From Fodinibius salinus (GTDB lineage: Bacteria > Bacteroidota > Rhodothermia > Balneolales > Balneolaceae), in assembly GCF_008124865.1 (NCBI RefSeq), contig NZ_VNHY01000001.1, forward strand, positions 496,001 to 560,000: DNA of 64,000 nt. The letters are read 5' to 3'. Made by a program: the position numbers and the translations under genes. Below, piece by piece: positions 9,396 to 18,684 of this stretch (the stretch's first letter is position 1; each line of letters opens with the position of its first letter). Under the pieces are notes generated by a model, which worked only from the letters and a program-made list of their open reading frames with translations, made no database searches and was not told the origin of the DNA.

Positions 9396-9492
9396 GAAGT
9401 AAAAATTTTAGCAGACTATTATATTGAATATGATAGTTAATATACTATTCGCTGCCAAAAATTAGAAATTTTTGGTTGATGATTCCATATTG

Positions 9493-12474
9493 TTATAAGA
9501 TATCACCTAACTGGTCTATCTGAGCCTTATTTTCTTCTTTTGATCCGGGTATCGAAATGAGCTGACCAGTGATGTCATCCACCTGTTTTTTAAGTTCCAT
9601 GGCTTGATCGTTGTTACCCGCCATAAACATTATCCGTTGTATGATGGTCAGGTGCGAAATGTTACGAGAAACATTTCGAGCTATGTTTTGTCGCTGTGAT
9701 GCAATGTCTTTAAGCTGATTCCTAAGTTGCTGTTGCTTATTCATATTGGCATTCTTCCGCGCTGTTTTACTCCGCTGATCGATTTCACTGATTTGGCTCT
9801 GAATATCCTGATAATCATTCATATCAGAACGCAAGTTATCCAGCACTCTTTGTTTAACGCTGTTTGCCAACCTCAGGGCATTGGTAGTGTCACCGACATC
9901 AGCATAGCTGAAGGCATAAAGCACTATGGGATTTGCGCTCATTGTTTGCCTGTTAAAAGGGAGACGTTCTTCGCCCCATTGTAGCCAGTGACGAGCACTG
10001 TCCGCCTTACCCATTTCTTTGTATTTGCTGGCCAGTTCGGTAATACTAAAGCGGTAATTCGTTAACATGCGCCGAATATTCTCATCAAAATAGGCATCAG
10101 GGTTATTCCACTCACGAAAACGAAATTTATTAAGTCGCTTGGCGTGAATTTGCGGATCCAGCCATCCGAACCGTTCCGCTTTATGACGTTTGGGAACAAC
10201 TCTGAAGGCCTTACCCTCGAACCGGAAGTAGGGTTGTAAATTCAGCTGACTTTGGGTAGAAACGGTGTTGGCAAAATAAATGGGCCGCAGCCAATCGTTG
10301 GTTCGAAGAATATTTAAAATTACATCATCCTGCACTTGGGTATAATAACGTTTCTTACCGTCACGTCCCTTGCCGGCAGGTCTTCCTTGGTAATACCAAT
10401 CCATACTGTCATCCAGAGAATCAACGGGCATGCCAAATCCAATACCCTCTTTATAGATGTTAAGTGAGGTGTCCGGATTTACATTTAGTGCTTTTTTATA
10501 GGCTCTATCGCTGGAAAAAGCGTTTTTAAGCATTTCTTTCCCGACCGGAATGGAAAGTGTATCCGGATTATAAAGATCATAGCTTTGTGTAGCCTTCTCA
10601 ATTTCTTCTTCCGACATTGAGATAGGCAATGGCGGTGATTCATGTGACCATTGGTTTTTAAGCTGTTTGATATACCAGTCGGTATTAAGCAGACTCAGGC
10701 AAACAATACGTACATCTGTGCGTATTCCCTCAACTTCTTGGAGATACCAGAGGGGAAAGGTGTCATTGTCACCATTGGTAAAAATGATGGAGTTTGGTGC
10801 TGTTGACTGCAATAAGTTATAGGCATAGTCAGGAGCAACATATCGTTCACTTCGATCGTGATCCTGAAAATTCTGTACTCCCATTAGTAGAGGTGAAGCA
10901 CAGAATAATATTCCCAGTAATCCATATGCCGCAGCCTTACTTTTACCTAAATAATCTTTAATTAATTCTACTAATCCTATGCTACCCATACCAATCCATA
11001 TGGCAAAGGCAAAGAATGATCCTACGTAGGCATAATCCCGCTCGCGGGGCTGTAGGGGTGTTTGGTTCAAGAAAACAATAATGGCCAGACCCGTAAAGGC
11101 AAAGAGGGCAAAGACCGAGAGCGCGCGTTTCCAGTCATTCTGGAAGTGAAAGAGCATACCAAATATGCCCAGTAAGAACGGGATATAGAAATAACTGTTA
11201 TGTGCGGGATTATTTTCGTGCTCTGTTTCACTTAACCCTGATTGCCAGCCGGCATCCTGCATATCAGCATCGCGGCCAATAAAGTTCCAGGCAAAATAGC
11301 GCCAATACATATGTTTGACTTGGTAATCCAGAAAGAACTCAAAATCGCTGGAATACTTAGAATACTGGCGGACATGTCTGGGGTTACCGGAATATCGACG
11401 GGGAAAAAATACCTCTTCTTGTCGGTTAATACCTCCTTGAGAGTTATCAAAGGTATATCCTGTTAACAGTGGTGTATTCCCGTACTGTTTGCGCTCCAGG
11501 TAGTCAATAAAAGATTCTACTGTTTCGGGATCATTCTCATCAATAGGCGGGTCGGCGGCAGAGCGGATAAAGATGAGTGCATAAGAAGAGTACCCAATTA
11601 ATATCATCGTATAACACAGAATGATGATGTTAGCGGTCCGGTTGTTATTTTTGTGGGTATAGTAAAGTCCGCTGGCAATGGCAATTATCACCATGATGAT
11701 AAAGCTCAGCGGACCAATAAGTCCATAGCTGGCCTTTGTTACCTGTTCCATGATAGATGGAATAGACTGTAGGGTAAAGGGGTAAATCAAAAGGAATGAA
11801 ACGACAGCTAAACCGGCCATACCAGCAAACGAAGTCCAAGTAAATTCTTTCTTTTTAAAGTAGATAATGAGTGCTACAAAGAAGAGGGCCAGCAGATTCA
11901 GCAGGTGAAGTCCCAAAGCAAGGCCAAACAAATAGGAAATCAGAATAAGCCAGCGCTCATTGTGGGGTTTATCATGATTTTCGGCCCAGACCAGAGCAAG
12001 CCAAACCACCATAGCCGTAAAGAACAATGAAATAGCATAAACTTCTGCTTCGACGGCATTGAACCAGAAGGTATCAGTGACCGCAAAGCTGAAAGCACCG
12101 ATCAGAGAACCACCATACATACCAATTTTGTCAAAGCTAACCATTTGTTCGGGAGCGCCTTTCCATTCGCGTACTAATCGTACGCTAATAAGATAAAGCA
12201 GCATTACGGTGAGTGCCGAGCTAAGGGCGCTGATAAAGTTAATGCTCACAGCTACATAGCTGGTCGGCATAAACATGGAGAAAATGCGTCCCAGTAATGA
12301 GTAAAGTGGTGCCCCGGGAGGGTGGTTAACTTGTAGTCCATGGCCTACGGCAATAAATTCACCGGCATCCCAAAAACTAGCCGTGGGTGCCATTGTGAGC
12401 ATGTACAATATTAGGGAGGCAACAAAAGTGAATAGTGCTAAGGTACGATTCGTTGATTTGTGGTCTGAAAACAT
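9493..12474 (-). CDS. DUF2723 membrane glycosyltransferase (GT117/TMEM260-like)
   Basis: A 993-residue integral membrane protein. The N-terminal half holds about a dozen hydrophobic helices and the DUF2723 signature FWDAGEFIAVGHGLQVNHPPGAPLY is present in the first loop (quoted in part: DAGEF and HPPGAP), the expected acidic catalytic loop of a GT-C fold enzyme. The C-terminal soluble half contains FTNGDNDTFPLWYLQEVEG and a helical, TPR-like tail after residue 780. Relatives include TMEM260, a protein O-mannosyltransferase; in Bacteroidota the family is widespread with largely untested function. It most likely transfers a lipid-linked sugar to exported proteins or glycans. The neighbours give no further clue. 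Confidence 0.85.
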   Translation of the reverse strand: MFSDHKSTNRTLALFTFVASLILYMLTMAPTASFWDAGEFIAVGHGLQVNHPPGAPLYSLLGRIFSMFMPTSYVAVSINFISALSSALTVMLLYLISVRLVREWKGAPEQMVSFDKIGMYGGSLIGAFSFAVTDTFWFNAVEAEVYAISLFFTAMVVWLALVWAENHDKPHNERWLILISYLFGLALGLHLLNLLALFFVALIIYFKKKEFTWTSFAGMAGLAVVSFLLIYPFTLQSIPSIMEQVTKASYGLIGPLSFIIMVIIAIASGLYYTHKNNNRTANIIILCYTMILIGYSSYALIFIRSAADPPIDENDPETVESFIDYLERKQYGNTPLLTGYTFDNSQGGINRQEEVFFPRRYSGNPRHVRQYSKYSSDFEFFLDYQVKHMYWRYFAWNFIGRDADMQDAGWQSGLSETEHENNPAHNSYFYIPFLLGIFGMLFHFQNDWKRALSVFALFAFTGLAIIVFLNQTPLQPRERDYAYVGSFFAFAIWIGMGSIGLVELIKDYLGKSKAAAYGLLGILFCASPLLMGVQNFQDHDRSERYVAPDYAYNLLQSTAPNSIIFTNGDNDTFPLWYLQEVEGIRTDVRIVCLSLLNTDWYIKQLKNQWSHESPPLPISMSEEEIEKATQSYDLYNPDTLSIPVGKEMLKNAFSSDRAYKKALNVNPDTSLNIYKEGIGFGMPVDSLDDSMDWYYQGRPAGKGRDGKKRYYTQVQDDVILNILRTNDWLRPIYFANTVSTQSQLNLQPYFRFEGKAFRVVPKRHKAERFGWLDPQIHAKRLNKFRFREWNNPDAYFDENIRRMLTNYRFSITELASKYKEMGKADSARHWLQWGEERLPFNRQTMSANPIVLYAFSYADVGDTTNALRLANSVKQRVLDNLRSDMNDYQDIQSQISEIDQRSKTARKNANMNKQQQLRNQLKDIASQRQNIARNVSRNISHLTIIQRIMFMAGNNDQAMELKKQVDDITGQLISIPGSKEENKAQIDQLGDIL

Positions 12475-12833
12475 TCGTGCTTAAATTAAATACAAGAAAT
12501 TGCCATTAATCAGCAGGCAATAATAGTGATAGGTGTGTTGGATTCAAAATAAGAATTTTTGTTCCCGCTGTTAAAATATTCAACGCAGGGAGATGACAAA
12601 TATTTTTATTTGGATGTAATTTCAGAATAACGATTGCCAATCGATAAAAAAAGACTAAAAATAGCTGTCACGTAATTTTATTGACAAAGGCTTTTAAAAA
12701 CTGTTTAATTGGCAGTGGTCCCGAGTTTGTAAAGGAATATCGATTATTTATGTGATATTAAGGTTGCGGTGACCTATACGCAGTGGTATGATAGGTTTTA
12801 AAAGTCTTTCAAGAACTAAATCTATAGGATGCT
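12475..12833. other. Divergent intergenic region, 359 bases
   Basis: AT-rich spacer between the minus-strand DUF2723 gene and the plus-strand symporter gene. Apart from one sigma70-like promoter on the plus strand I see no gene, RNA or strong repeat here. Confidence 0.6.
12681..12709 (+). promoter_or_regulatory. Sigma70-like promoter for the Na+ symporter gene
   Basis: TTGACA at 12681-12686 and TTTAAT at 12704-12709 are separated by exactly 17 bases. This would give a leader of about 115 bases before the symporter ATG at 12834. The match is to the general bacterial consensus; Bacteroidota-type promoters use a different -7 element, so this is tentative. Confidence 0.4.
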
Positions 12834-14339
12834 ATGAGTTCAACAAATAATAGTAACAATCTATTTTCCTCAAAGTTGGGGTTAATTCTAAGTGTGCTTG
12901 GCATTGCAGTGGGTACCGGTAATATCTGGCGCTTCCCGCGTATTGCTGCACAAAACGGTGGACAAGAGGGGGCTGGAGCATTTCTTATCGCCTGGATCTG
13001 CTGCCTATTTTTATTTTCTATTCCACTGATCATTGCTGAATATGGCATTGGTCGGCATGGGCGTAAAGGAATAATTGGCTCATTTATTAAACTAGTGGGT
13101 CGAAAATATGCCTGGATGGGCAGCTTTATTGGTTTTGTAGCTACGGCTATCATGTTTTATTACAGTGTAGTTGCAGGATGGTGTCTCTACTATTTGGTTG
13201 AATCCATCACAAGTAGCCTGCCGACAAATGTGGCGCAGGCCGAAGCAGTGTGGTATGGCTTTCAGGGTTCATATCTGCCATCGGTTTTTCATGCTGCCAT
13301 GATGGCTATTGGTGGATATATTGTTGTAAAAGGTATCTCATCTATCGAACGTATCAATAAGGTGTTGATTCCCTCACTGCTGTTGGTAGTTGTAATATCA
13401 CTCATCCGGGCGGTAACCCTGGAGGGGAGCGGACAAGGACTTGAATATCTTTTTACGCCTGACTGGTCGATGCTCAGCGAACCAAGCTTGTGGCTTGAAG
13501 CTCTTACACAAAATGCCTGGGATACCGGTGCCGCATGGGGACTCATTTTAACGTATGGTGCGTACATGCGAACGCGCGATGATATTACCATCAGTGCTTT
13601 TCAGACCGGTATTGGCAATAATATTGTATCACTGCTGGCAGCAATGACCATTTTTGCTACCGTTTTCGGTACGTTGGGCAGCAGTATGGCTAATAAAGAA
13701 ATTATTGAACTTATGCAGACATCAGGTCCAGCCTCTACAGGACTTACCTTTATGTGGATGCCGCAGCTATTTAGTAAAATGGCCGGTGGATCTATCTTTG
13801 CTATCCTCTTCTTCCTTGGATTAACCTTTGCAGCCTTTAGTTCACTGATTTCAATGATTGAGCTGGCCAGCCGTGTTTTTGTTGACATGGGCTTCCACCG
13901 CAGAAATGCGACTATTGGCATTTGTATTACCGGCTTTTTACTGGGGATGCCATCTGCGATTTCAACAGATTTTTTAGCTAATCAAGACTTTGTATGGGCA
14001 GTGGGACTAATGGTATCCGGAGCTTTTATGTCTTTTGCAATCATTAAATTTAAGCCCGAGAAATTTCGAATAACCATTGTTAATAACAAGGAAAGTAAAG
14101 TTCAGCTAGGCAAATGGTGGTCCGTTATTATCAAATATGTGGTTCCTGTTGAGGTTATTTCGCTACTCATCTGGTGGATATATCTGAGCATAACTTCTTA
14201 TGCTCCTGAGAGTTGGTATAATCCGCTGAGTGCTTTTTCAGTAGCTACCATCGCCGTTCAGTGGGGTATTGGCATGGCATTATGTTACTTCTACAACGAT
14301 AAGATTACCGAAAAGACAATAGCTGCAGATAAAGGTTAA
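12834..14339 (+). CDS. Sodium-dependent transporter, NSS/SNF family
   Basis: A 501-residue Na+-coupled symporter of the neurotransmitter:sodium symporter family (LeuT-like). It carries the first-helix signature GTGNIWRFP near residues 28-36, followed by the unwound-helix region and LIIAEYGIGRHGRKG. About 11-12 hydrophobic helices follow. Bacterial members take up amino acids. A second, diverged family member lies at 37.8-39.2 kb. The stop codon overlaps the convergent stop of the PH-domain gene by four bases (TTAA). A TTGACA-N17-TTTAAT promoter lies upstream. The exact substrate cannot be read from sequence. Confidence 0.92.
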   Translation: MSSTNNSNNLFSSKLGLILSVLGIAVGTGNIWRFPRIAAQNGGQEGAGAFLIAWICCLFLFSIPLIIAEYGIGRHGRKGIIGSFIKLVGRKYAWMGSFIGFVATAIMFYYSVVAGWCLYYLVESITSSLPTNVAQAEAVWYGFQGSYLPSVFHAAMMAIGGYIVVKGISSIERINKVLIPSLLLVVVISLIRAVTLEGSGQGLEYLFTPDWSMLSEPSLWLEALTQNAWDTGAAWGLILTYGAYMRTRDDITISAFQTGIGNNIVSLLAAMTIFATVFGTLGSSMANKEIIELMQTSGPASTGLTFMWMPQLFSKMAGGSIFAILFFLGLTFAAFSSLISMIELASRVFVDMGFHRRNATIGICITGFLLGMPSAISTDFLANQDFVWAVGLMVSGAFMSFAIIKFKPEKFRITIVNNKESKVQLGKWWSVIIKYVVPVEVISLLIWWIYLSITSYAPESWYNPLSAFSVATIAVQWGIGMALCYFYNDKITEKTIAADKG

Positions 14340-14863
14340 TCCATCTTTTGCTCAATTATTTTCAAAGAATCCCTAATTTCAGAGAGAATGCTTAGAGTAG
14401 ATTCATCTGCAGCAGATGACGATTGCGGCTGAGTTCTGTTGGTAACTTTATCACGTTGGTTGAGTACTAATTTTCTAAATTCGGCTGCATTTTCAATCCC
14501 GATAAGTTTAAGGTTCGCTTGTCCCTGTGCGCTTCCGCCGGCCGTTTCTACTTTCAGGATGCTCATTTCAAAATATTTAAGCAGCGGACCTTGCCGAAAG
14601 GTAAGATCCTGGATTTTGTCCAGTGGAATGGTCTTTTCCATGTGGAAAATATAGCCCCTTTCGAATTGTAGTGTCCGCTCGCTAAGATCAGCTCGTAAAT
14701 AGCTGTAATACTTTTTGATGAAGAAGGGGGCAATAATAAAGTAAAATGGCAGTAACACAATGCCTACAATGGTACAAGTTAATATTATAGCCCCTGAAAC
14801 AAGAAGATATGTTTTAACTTTTGGTGTGAATTTGGCCTTTTTGATAATGTTCGGTTCCGACAT
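14336..14863 (-). CDS. Bacterial PH-domain membrane protein (DUF304/bPH2)
   Basis: A 175-residue protein with two closely packed hydrophobic helices (YLLVSGAIILTCTIVGIV and LLPFYFIIAPFF) followed by a bacterial pleckstrin-homology domain. Its core is RTLQFERGYIFHMEKTIPLDKIQDL, of which the IPLDKIQDL strand is the family hallmark. The C-terminus is a short Ser-rich linker and a helix. Relatives (YdbS/YdbT type) are envelope proteins of mostly unknown role. The gene ends within the stop codon of the convergent symporter gene. I see no operon partner; the CDF gene upstream is 80 bases away on the same strand. Confidence 0.8.
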   Translation of the reverse strand: MSEPNIIKKAKFTPKVKTYLLVSGAIILTCTIVGIVLLPFYFIIAPFFIKKYYSYLRADLSERTLQFERGYIFHMEKTIPLDKIQDLTFRQGPLLKYFEMSILKVETAGGSAQGQANLKLIGIENAAEFRKLVLNQRDKVTNRTQPQSSSAADESTLSILSEIRDSLKIIEQKMD

Positions 14864-14943
14864 AATTAGGTTTGTTTAGTTGATTAATTACTCAGTTAAC
14901 GCAATATATACCAATCATTATTAGCTGCAATTAAGATCATCAA

Positions 14944-15855
14944 TTAATTTTGATTAGGTGGTTCAGCCTCAACAAATACACGTTTTACATTTGGGAAGCT
15001 TTGCTTAATCTCTTTTGTGATTTTATCGATGTCTTCTTCAATTAGTGAAGCCGTCAGTGAATCCTCAAAATCTACGCTAAGCGTAGCCAGAATGTATTCA
15101 GGCCCCATGTGTATGGTAAGTGCTTCATTTATAGCCTTAATGGCTTTATGACGTGAAGCAATATTTTTGATCCCGGATATAATTTTTGGATCTGCGCTTT
15201 CACCAATTAAAAGGCCTTTTGTTTCATAAGCCAACCACGCGGCTGTTGTCCCAAGGATGAGTCCGATACAGATAGATGCAATACCGTCGAAAATGGGATT
15301 GCCTGTCCATTGGCTAAGGCCAATGCCTGCAAGTGCTACAAATAAACCGGCCAGGGCAGCCGAGTCCTCAAAAAGAACCACAAAAGTAGTAGGGTTTTTC
15401 TCTCCGTGGACGGTTTCAAAAAACCCTTTGTCTTCTTTTACTTGGTTGAACGCTTTAAGCGCAAAGTACCAGGCGATACCTGTGGCAATAATCGCAAATC
15501 CCAATACCCCATAGTTAAGCATTACATTTTCAATGGGATGGGGATCCATAACGCTGTGAATCCCTTCATAAATGGAGACGCCCGCGCCCACAGCAAATAC
15601 CATTATGGCTACAATAAAGCTCCAGAAATAAATTTCTTTACCATAACCAAACGGGTGATTTTCGTCTGCAGGTTTTTGAGCTTTTTTAATCCCCAGTAAA
15701 AGCATAAGTTGATTTCCAGTATCAACAGTCGTATGAATACCTTCAGAGAACATAGCTGAGCTGCCGGTAAGAAAGGCGGCACCAAATTTAATTAAAGCGA
15801 TTATCGCGTTGGCAACAAGAGCAGCATAAATTACTTTTTTTGAAGAAGCAGCCAT
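14944..15855 (-). CDS. Cation diffusion facilitator transporter
   Basis: A divalent metal/proton antiporter of the CDF family with about six membrane helices and a cytoplasmic C-terminal domain. The frame extends to a TTG at 15894, but the ATG at 15855 (MAASSKKVIYAALVAN) fits the family start better. Helix 2 has SEGIHTTVDTGNQ, giving His and Asp at the HxxxD position. Helix 5 reads FEDSAALAG instead of the common HxxxD site, which is the pattern of the ZnT9-like branch of the family. Zinc is the usual substrate for the family, but with the altered helix-5 site specificity and even transport activity are uncertain. Confidence 0.88.
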   Translation of the reverse strand: MAASSKKVIYAALVANAIIALIKFGAAFLTGSSAMFSEGIHTTVDTGNQLMLLLGIKKAQKPADENHPFGYGKEIYFWSFIVAIMVFAVGAGVSIYEGIHSVMDPHPIENVMLNYGVLGFAIIATGIAWYFALKAFNQVKEDKGFFETVHGEKNPTTFVVLFEDSAALAGLFVALAGIGLSQWTGNPIFDGIASICIGLILGTTAAWLAYETKGLLIGESADPKIISGIKNIASRHKAIKAINEALTIHMGPEYILATLSVDFEDSLTASLIEEDIDKITKEIKQSFPNVKRVFVEAEPPNQN

Positions 15856-15949
15856 AGAATCAATATTGGTTAGATTAATATAAATTGGGACCAATTATAG
15901 GTAATAATAAGCAACAGCGAAACGGTAATAATGTATCTGATAAAAAAAT

Positions 15950-15957
15950 TATATTTG
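15950..15957 (+). promoter_or_regulatory. Bacteroidota-type -7 element (TATATTTG)
   Basis: TATATTTG matches the TAnnTTTG -7 motif of Bacteroidota promoters and lies 90 bases upstream of the GTG of the sigma-factor gene at 16047. No clear -33 TTTG is visible, so confidence is low. Confidence 0.3.
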
Positions 15958-16046
15958 GTTGTAAGTTTTTGGGGTTGGCAAACGACTAACATTATGTAAG
16001 AGACAAGGAGCTTTGATTAGGCCTATAAGACCTATATAATTTTTTT

Positions 16047-16550
16047 GTGAAGATTACCGAGCAGGATTTTTTCGACATTATTGAAGAGTATTACCCGACT
16101 TCGTCATTTGTGTCGCATATATCCAGATGGGATGGAAGAGCAGAAAGATATCTATCAGGTAATTATTGCTGAAGCTTGGCGTCCGCTTTCGTCATTTAAT
16201 GGGGAGGCCCGCATAGGAACTTGGATATATCGTTTGGCTGTAAATACAGCTATGTCTTATAATCGTAAAAAGGAAACCAGACAAAACTATCACTCCAAGT
16301 ATAAAAAAGAACAAGGAAAACCAACTTTTACACCTAAAGATCATGGACAAGATGAAATGTTGTCGAAGTTGTATCGGGCCATTGTAGGTTCAATGCATCA
16401 GAAAAAGCTACTATCACCATGTATTTGGGTGATTTTAGTTACAGAACAATTGCTTTTGTCACTGACATTACTGAAAACTACGTGGGTGTAAAGTTGAATC
16501 GTATTAAAAAGAAATTATCACAAAAAATAGAAGAAAATGATGGAGCTTGA
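16047..16550 (+). pseudogene. ECF sigma factor gene with two frameshifts
   Basis: Three pieces in alternating frames together make one RNA polymerase ECF sigma factor. Frame 1 from GTG 16047 reads VKITEQDFFDIIEE. The frame then shifts by +1 between about 16089 and 16105, and continues as HLCRIYPDGMEEQKDIYQVI and GEARIGTWIYRLAVNTAMSYNRKK (region 2). Near 16385-16395 it shifts back by -1 and reads NASEKATITMYLGDFSYRTIA and NYVGVKLNRIKKKLSQKI (region 4) to a TGA at 16548-16550. Both ends are in the same frame, so the two indels compensate. It overlaps the downstream membrane gene by about 14 bases. It may be an inactivated gene, or an assembly error in a short gene; the good preservation of both halves argues for recent damage or error. 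Confidence 0.8.
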
Positions 16551-17136
16551 TGAATTGAAAAAAGTATGGAAGAATGAGCAGCCTGATCCGCAATGGGAGT
16601 ATTCCCGAGCAGAGCTTTTAATGCTTCTTAATAACAAAGTCATCTCTTTTGAAAAAGAAGTACAGTCAAGAGATAAACTGGAAATTCTTGCCTGCATTAT
16701 CGTGGTTATTTTCTTTGGAGTAACGTTTTTTCTGACCAGCTCTATATGGCAAAGAACAGGAAGTGCCATCCTGGTTGTAGCTGCCGGATTTATCTGTTAC
16801 CGACTGTATGCTACCAGCAAGCGCTCTGCTGATAAAGATCATTCAAAAGACCAGACAATGGCGGACTATCTGAAGGCTGAACTTGAGTTTGTCAAGCGAC
16901 AAAAGCAGCTGCTAAACAATATTTTTTGGTGGTATATTTTACCACTTACAATCGGTTTACTTTGTTTTGCCGCTGGTTTCCAAATATCCCCTGTGTACAA
17001 ATACGGTTATATGGGAGTAGTGCTTTTAATTGGAGCTATTGTCTGGAAGCTTAATCGTAATACTGCAGCCCAACGGTTTGATCCGCTTCTGACCGAAATT
17101 GAAGATGCCCTGCATTTATTAGAAGAAAATGAGTAA
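16537..17136 (+). CDS. Membrane protein, probable partner of the ECF sigma factor
   Basis: A 199-residue protein whose N-terminal 45 residues are soluble (MMELDELKKVWKNEQ, then a helix), followed by four hydrophobic helices at about residues 48-68, 72-90, 128-148 and 153-171 and a short acidic tail. I recognise no named domain. The start overlaps the end of the sigma gene, the typical arrangement of an ECF sigma factor and its membrane-bound regulator. The N-terminal LKKVWKNEQ motif is common in such Bacteroidota partners. I infer an anti-sigma-like role. If the sigma gene is really broken, this gene may be orphaned. It is 14 bases upstream of the serine hydrolase gene, so it may share a transcript with it. 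Confidence 0.7.
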   Translation: MMELDELKKVWKNEQPDPQWEYSRAELLMLLNNKVISFEKEVQSRDKLEILACIIVVIFFGVTFFLTSSIWQRTGSAILVVAAGFICYRLYATSKRSADKDHSKDQTMADYLKAELEFVKRQKQLLNNIFWWYILPLTIGLLCFAAGFQISPVYKYGYMGVVLLIGAIVWKLNRNTAAQRFDPLLTEIEDALHLLEENE

Positions 17137-17150
17137 ATTATAATTCAATT

Positions 17151-18548
17151 ATGATTTTTATGAGGTCCTTACTGCGACGATTTTTATGTGGATGTCTCGT
17201 CGGTTTATTCCTTTCTACTGTAGCACTTGCACAGACCGATAAACTGGAAAAGGTTCGACAAAGCGTTGGGCAGCATATCGCAGAAAATGAATTTATAGGG
17301 GCTGCTATTGCGTATATTGATTCTAGCGGCCAGGCATCATTTATACTGGATGGTACTCAAAAGAAAGGCGGACAGGCCGTTGATAAGAAAACTATTTTTG
17401 AGCTAGGTTCCATTACCAAAGTATTTACTGCCCTTGCAGTAGCTGATTTTCTTGGCCGTGATAAAGAGGTGCGTCTGGATAGTAAAGCTGAACCTTTGCT
17501 CCCCGAGGGATATCAGCTGCCCGAATACAAGGGAAAAGGCATAACCCTGCAACATTTAGTTACACATACTTCCGCACTTCCCCAAATTCCGGACAATCTG
17601 CCGGTCTCTTCTGCTAATCCTTATGCCAGCTACGGGGATTCTCTGTTTCAATCCTACTTGGTTGACACTGAACTCAGTCGTGCGCCCGGAAGTCAATTCC
17701 AGTATTCCAATTCCGGTATGGCATTAGCGGGACGTATTCTTGAACATCAGTCGGATCAGTCTTTTGAGCAAATTATTAAGAATAAAATTGTAGGTCCGTT
17801 ACAGATGCAAGATACCTTTGTGCAAATTTCACCCGAAGATTCTGCTCGCTTTGCTCAGGGACATCTTGGAAGCGAACCGGCCGAATATTGGAACTTTAAT
17901 GTTTTTGCTCCTGCAGGAGCGCTCCGTTCTACGATAGTTGATATGGCAACGTTTTTGTCGGCTCAGATGTCAAATACTGAAACAACACTCAGCTCAGCCA
18001 TAAAGCGTAGCCAGCAGCCTTTGCATGATATACAGAATAAGGGACCACGCCTCGATAAAGTGGGTATGGGATGGATCTATGAAACGCGAAAGGATACGAT
18101 AATGTGGCACAATGGTCAGACTGGCGGCTTTCGATCCTTTATGGGGATAAATACCGAAACCAACAGCGGAGTGGTGGTGCTCATTAATGGAACTGCTCCC
18201 ATTGCTGATATTGCCCTGTATTTGTTAGATGCTGATTTTGAGCTAAAAGAGGTTCAAAAGAATATTTCACTGCCGGTAGAGACACTTAAGAAGTACGTTG
18301 GAGAATATAAGGTGACTAACCAAATATCATATTTTGTAACCTTACAGGATAAACAGCTGTATTTTAGAGTCAGCGGACAGCAAAAGATACCCTTCTATCC
18401 TAAATCAAAGAAACGGTTTTACTGTAAGCTTATTCCCGCTGAAATTGAGTTCTCAGTCGATTCTACGGGGACGGTAAAAAGGGTGACATTATTTCAAAAT
18501 GGGCGGGAATTTAAAGCCCAAAAATTGCAGAAAGATTCAAAGAATTAA
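17151..18548 (+). CDS. Exported serine hydrolase, beta-lactamase class C family
   Basis: A 465-residue penicillin-binding/beta-lactamase-fold hydrolase with an N-terminal signal peptide (hydrophobic to about residue 27, ending VALAQ). The catalytic set is complete: Ser87-Ile-Thr-Lys90 (SxxK), Tyr185-Ser-Asn187 (YxN) and His320-Asn-Gly322 (the KTG-equivalent HxG). An extra beta domain of about 100 residues follows from LKKYVGEYKV, as in many AmpC-like esterases and D-amino-acid peptidases of Bacteroidota. Function could be peptidoglycan-peptide or ester hydrolysis; nothing points specifically to antibiotic resistance. Start may be M1 or M4 (17160). Confidence 0.9.
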   Translation: MIFMRSLLRRFLCGCLVGLFLSTVALAQTDKLEKVRQSVGQHIAENEFIGAAIAYIDSSGQASFILDGTQKKGGQAVDKKTIFELGSITKVFTALAVADFLGRDKEVRLDSKAEPLLPEGYQLPEYKGKGITLQHLVTHTSALPQIPDNLPVSSANPYASYGDSLFQSYLVDTELSRAPGSQFQYSNSGMALAGRILEHQSDQSFEQIIKNKIVGPLQMQDTFVQISPEDSARFAQGHLGSEPAEYWNFNVFAPAGALRSTIVDMATFLSAQMSNTETTLSSAIKRSQQPLHDIQNKGPRLDKVGMGWIYETRKDTIMWHNGQTGGFRSFMGINTETNSGVVVLINGTAPIADIALYLLDADFELKEVQKNISLPVETLKKYVGEYKVTNQISYFVTLQDKQLYFRVSGQQKIPFYPKSKKRFYCKLIPAEIEFSVDSTGTVKRVTLFQNGREFKAQKLQKDSKN

Positions 18549-18554
18549 CCAAAA

Positions 18555-18604
18555 GGTGCTTTGTAAAACCACAAAATTTGTCTAAGTGGCTATATCAAAG
18601 CATC
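18555..18604. repeat. Nested inverted repeat between convergent genes
   Basis: A 9-bp outer stem (18555-18563 with 18596-18604, one G-U pair) encloses a 4-bp inner CCAC/GTGG stem (18569-18572 with 18586-18589). It lies just after the serine hydrolase stop and has no T-run, so it is at best a weak transcription stop or mRNA 3'-end structure. Confidence 0.35.
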
Positions 18605-18684
18605 TCCCATTAAAGCTAAGATTTATAGAAGGAGATCCTTAAGCTATATTCAGGGTGACAACTGGTTTTGCAAAGCCCCAAAAG

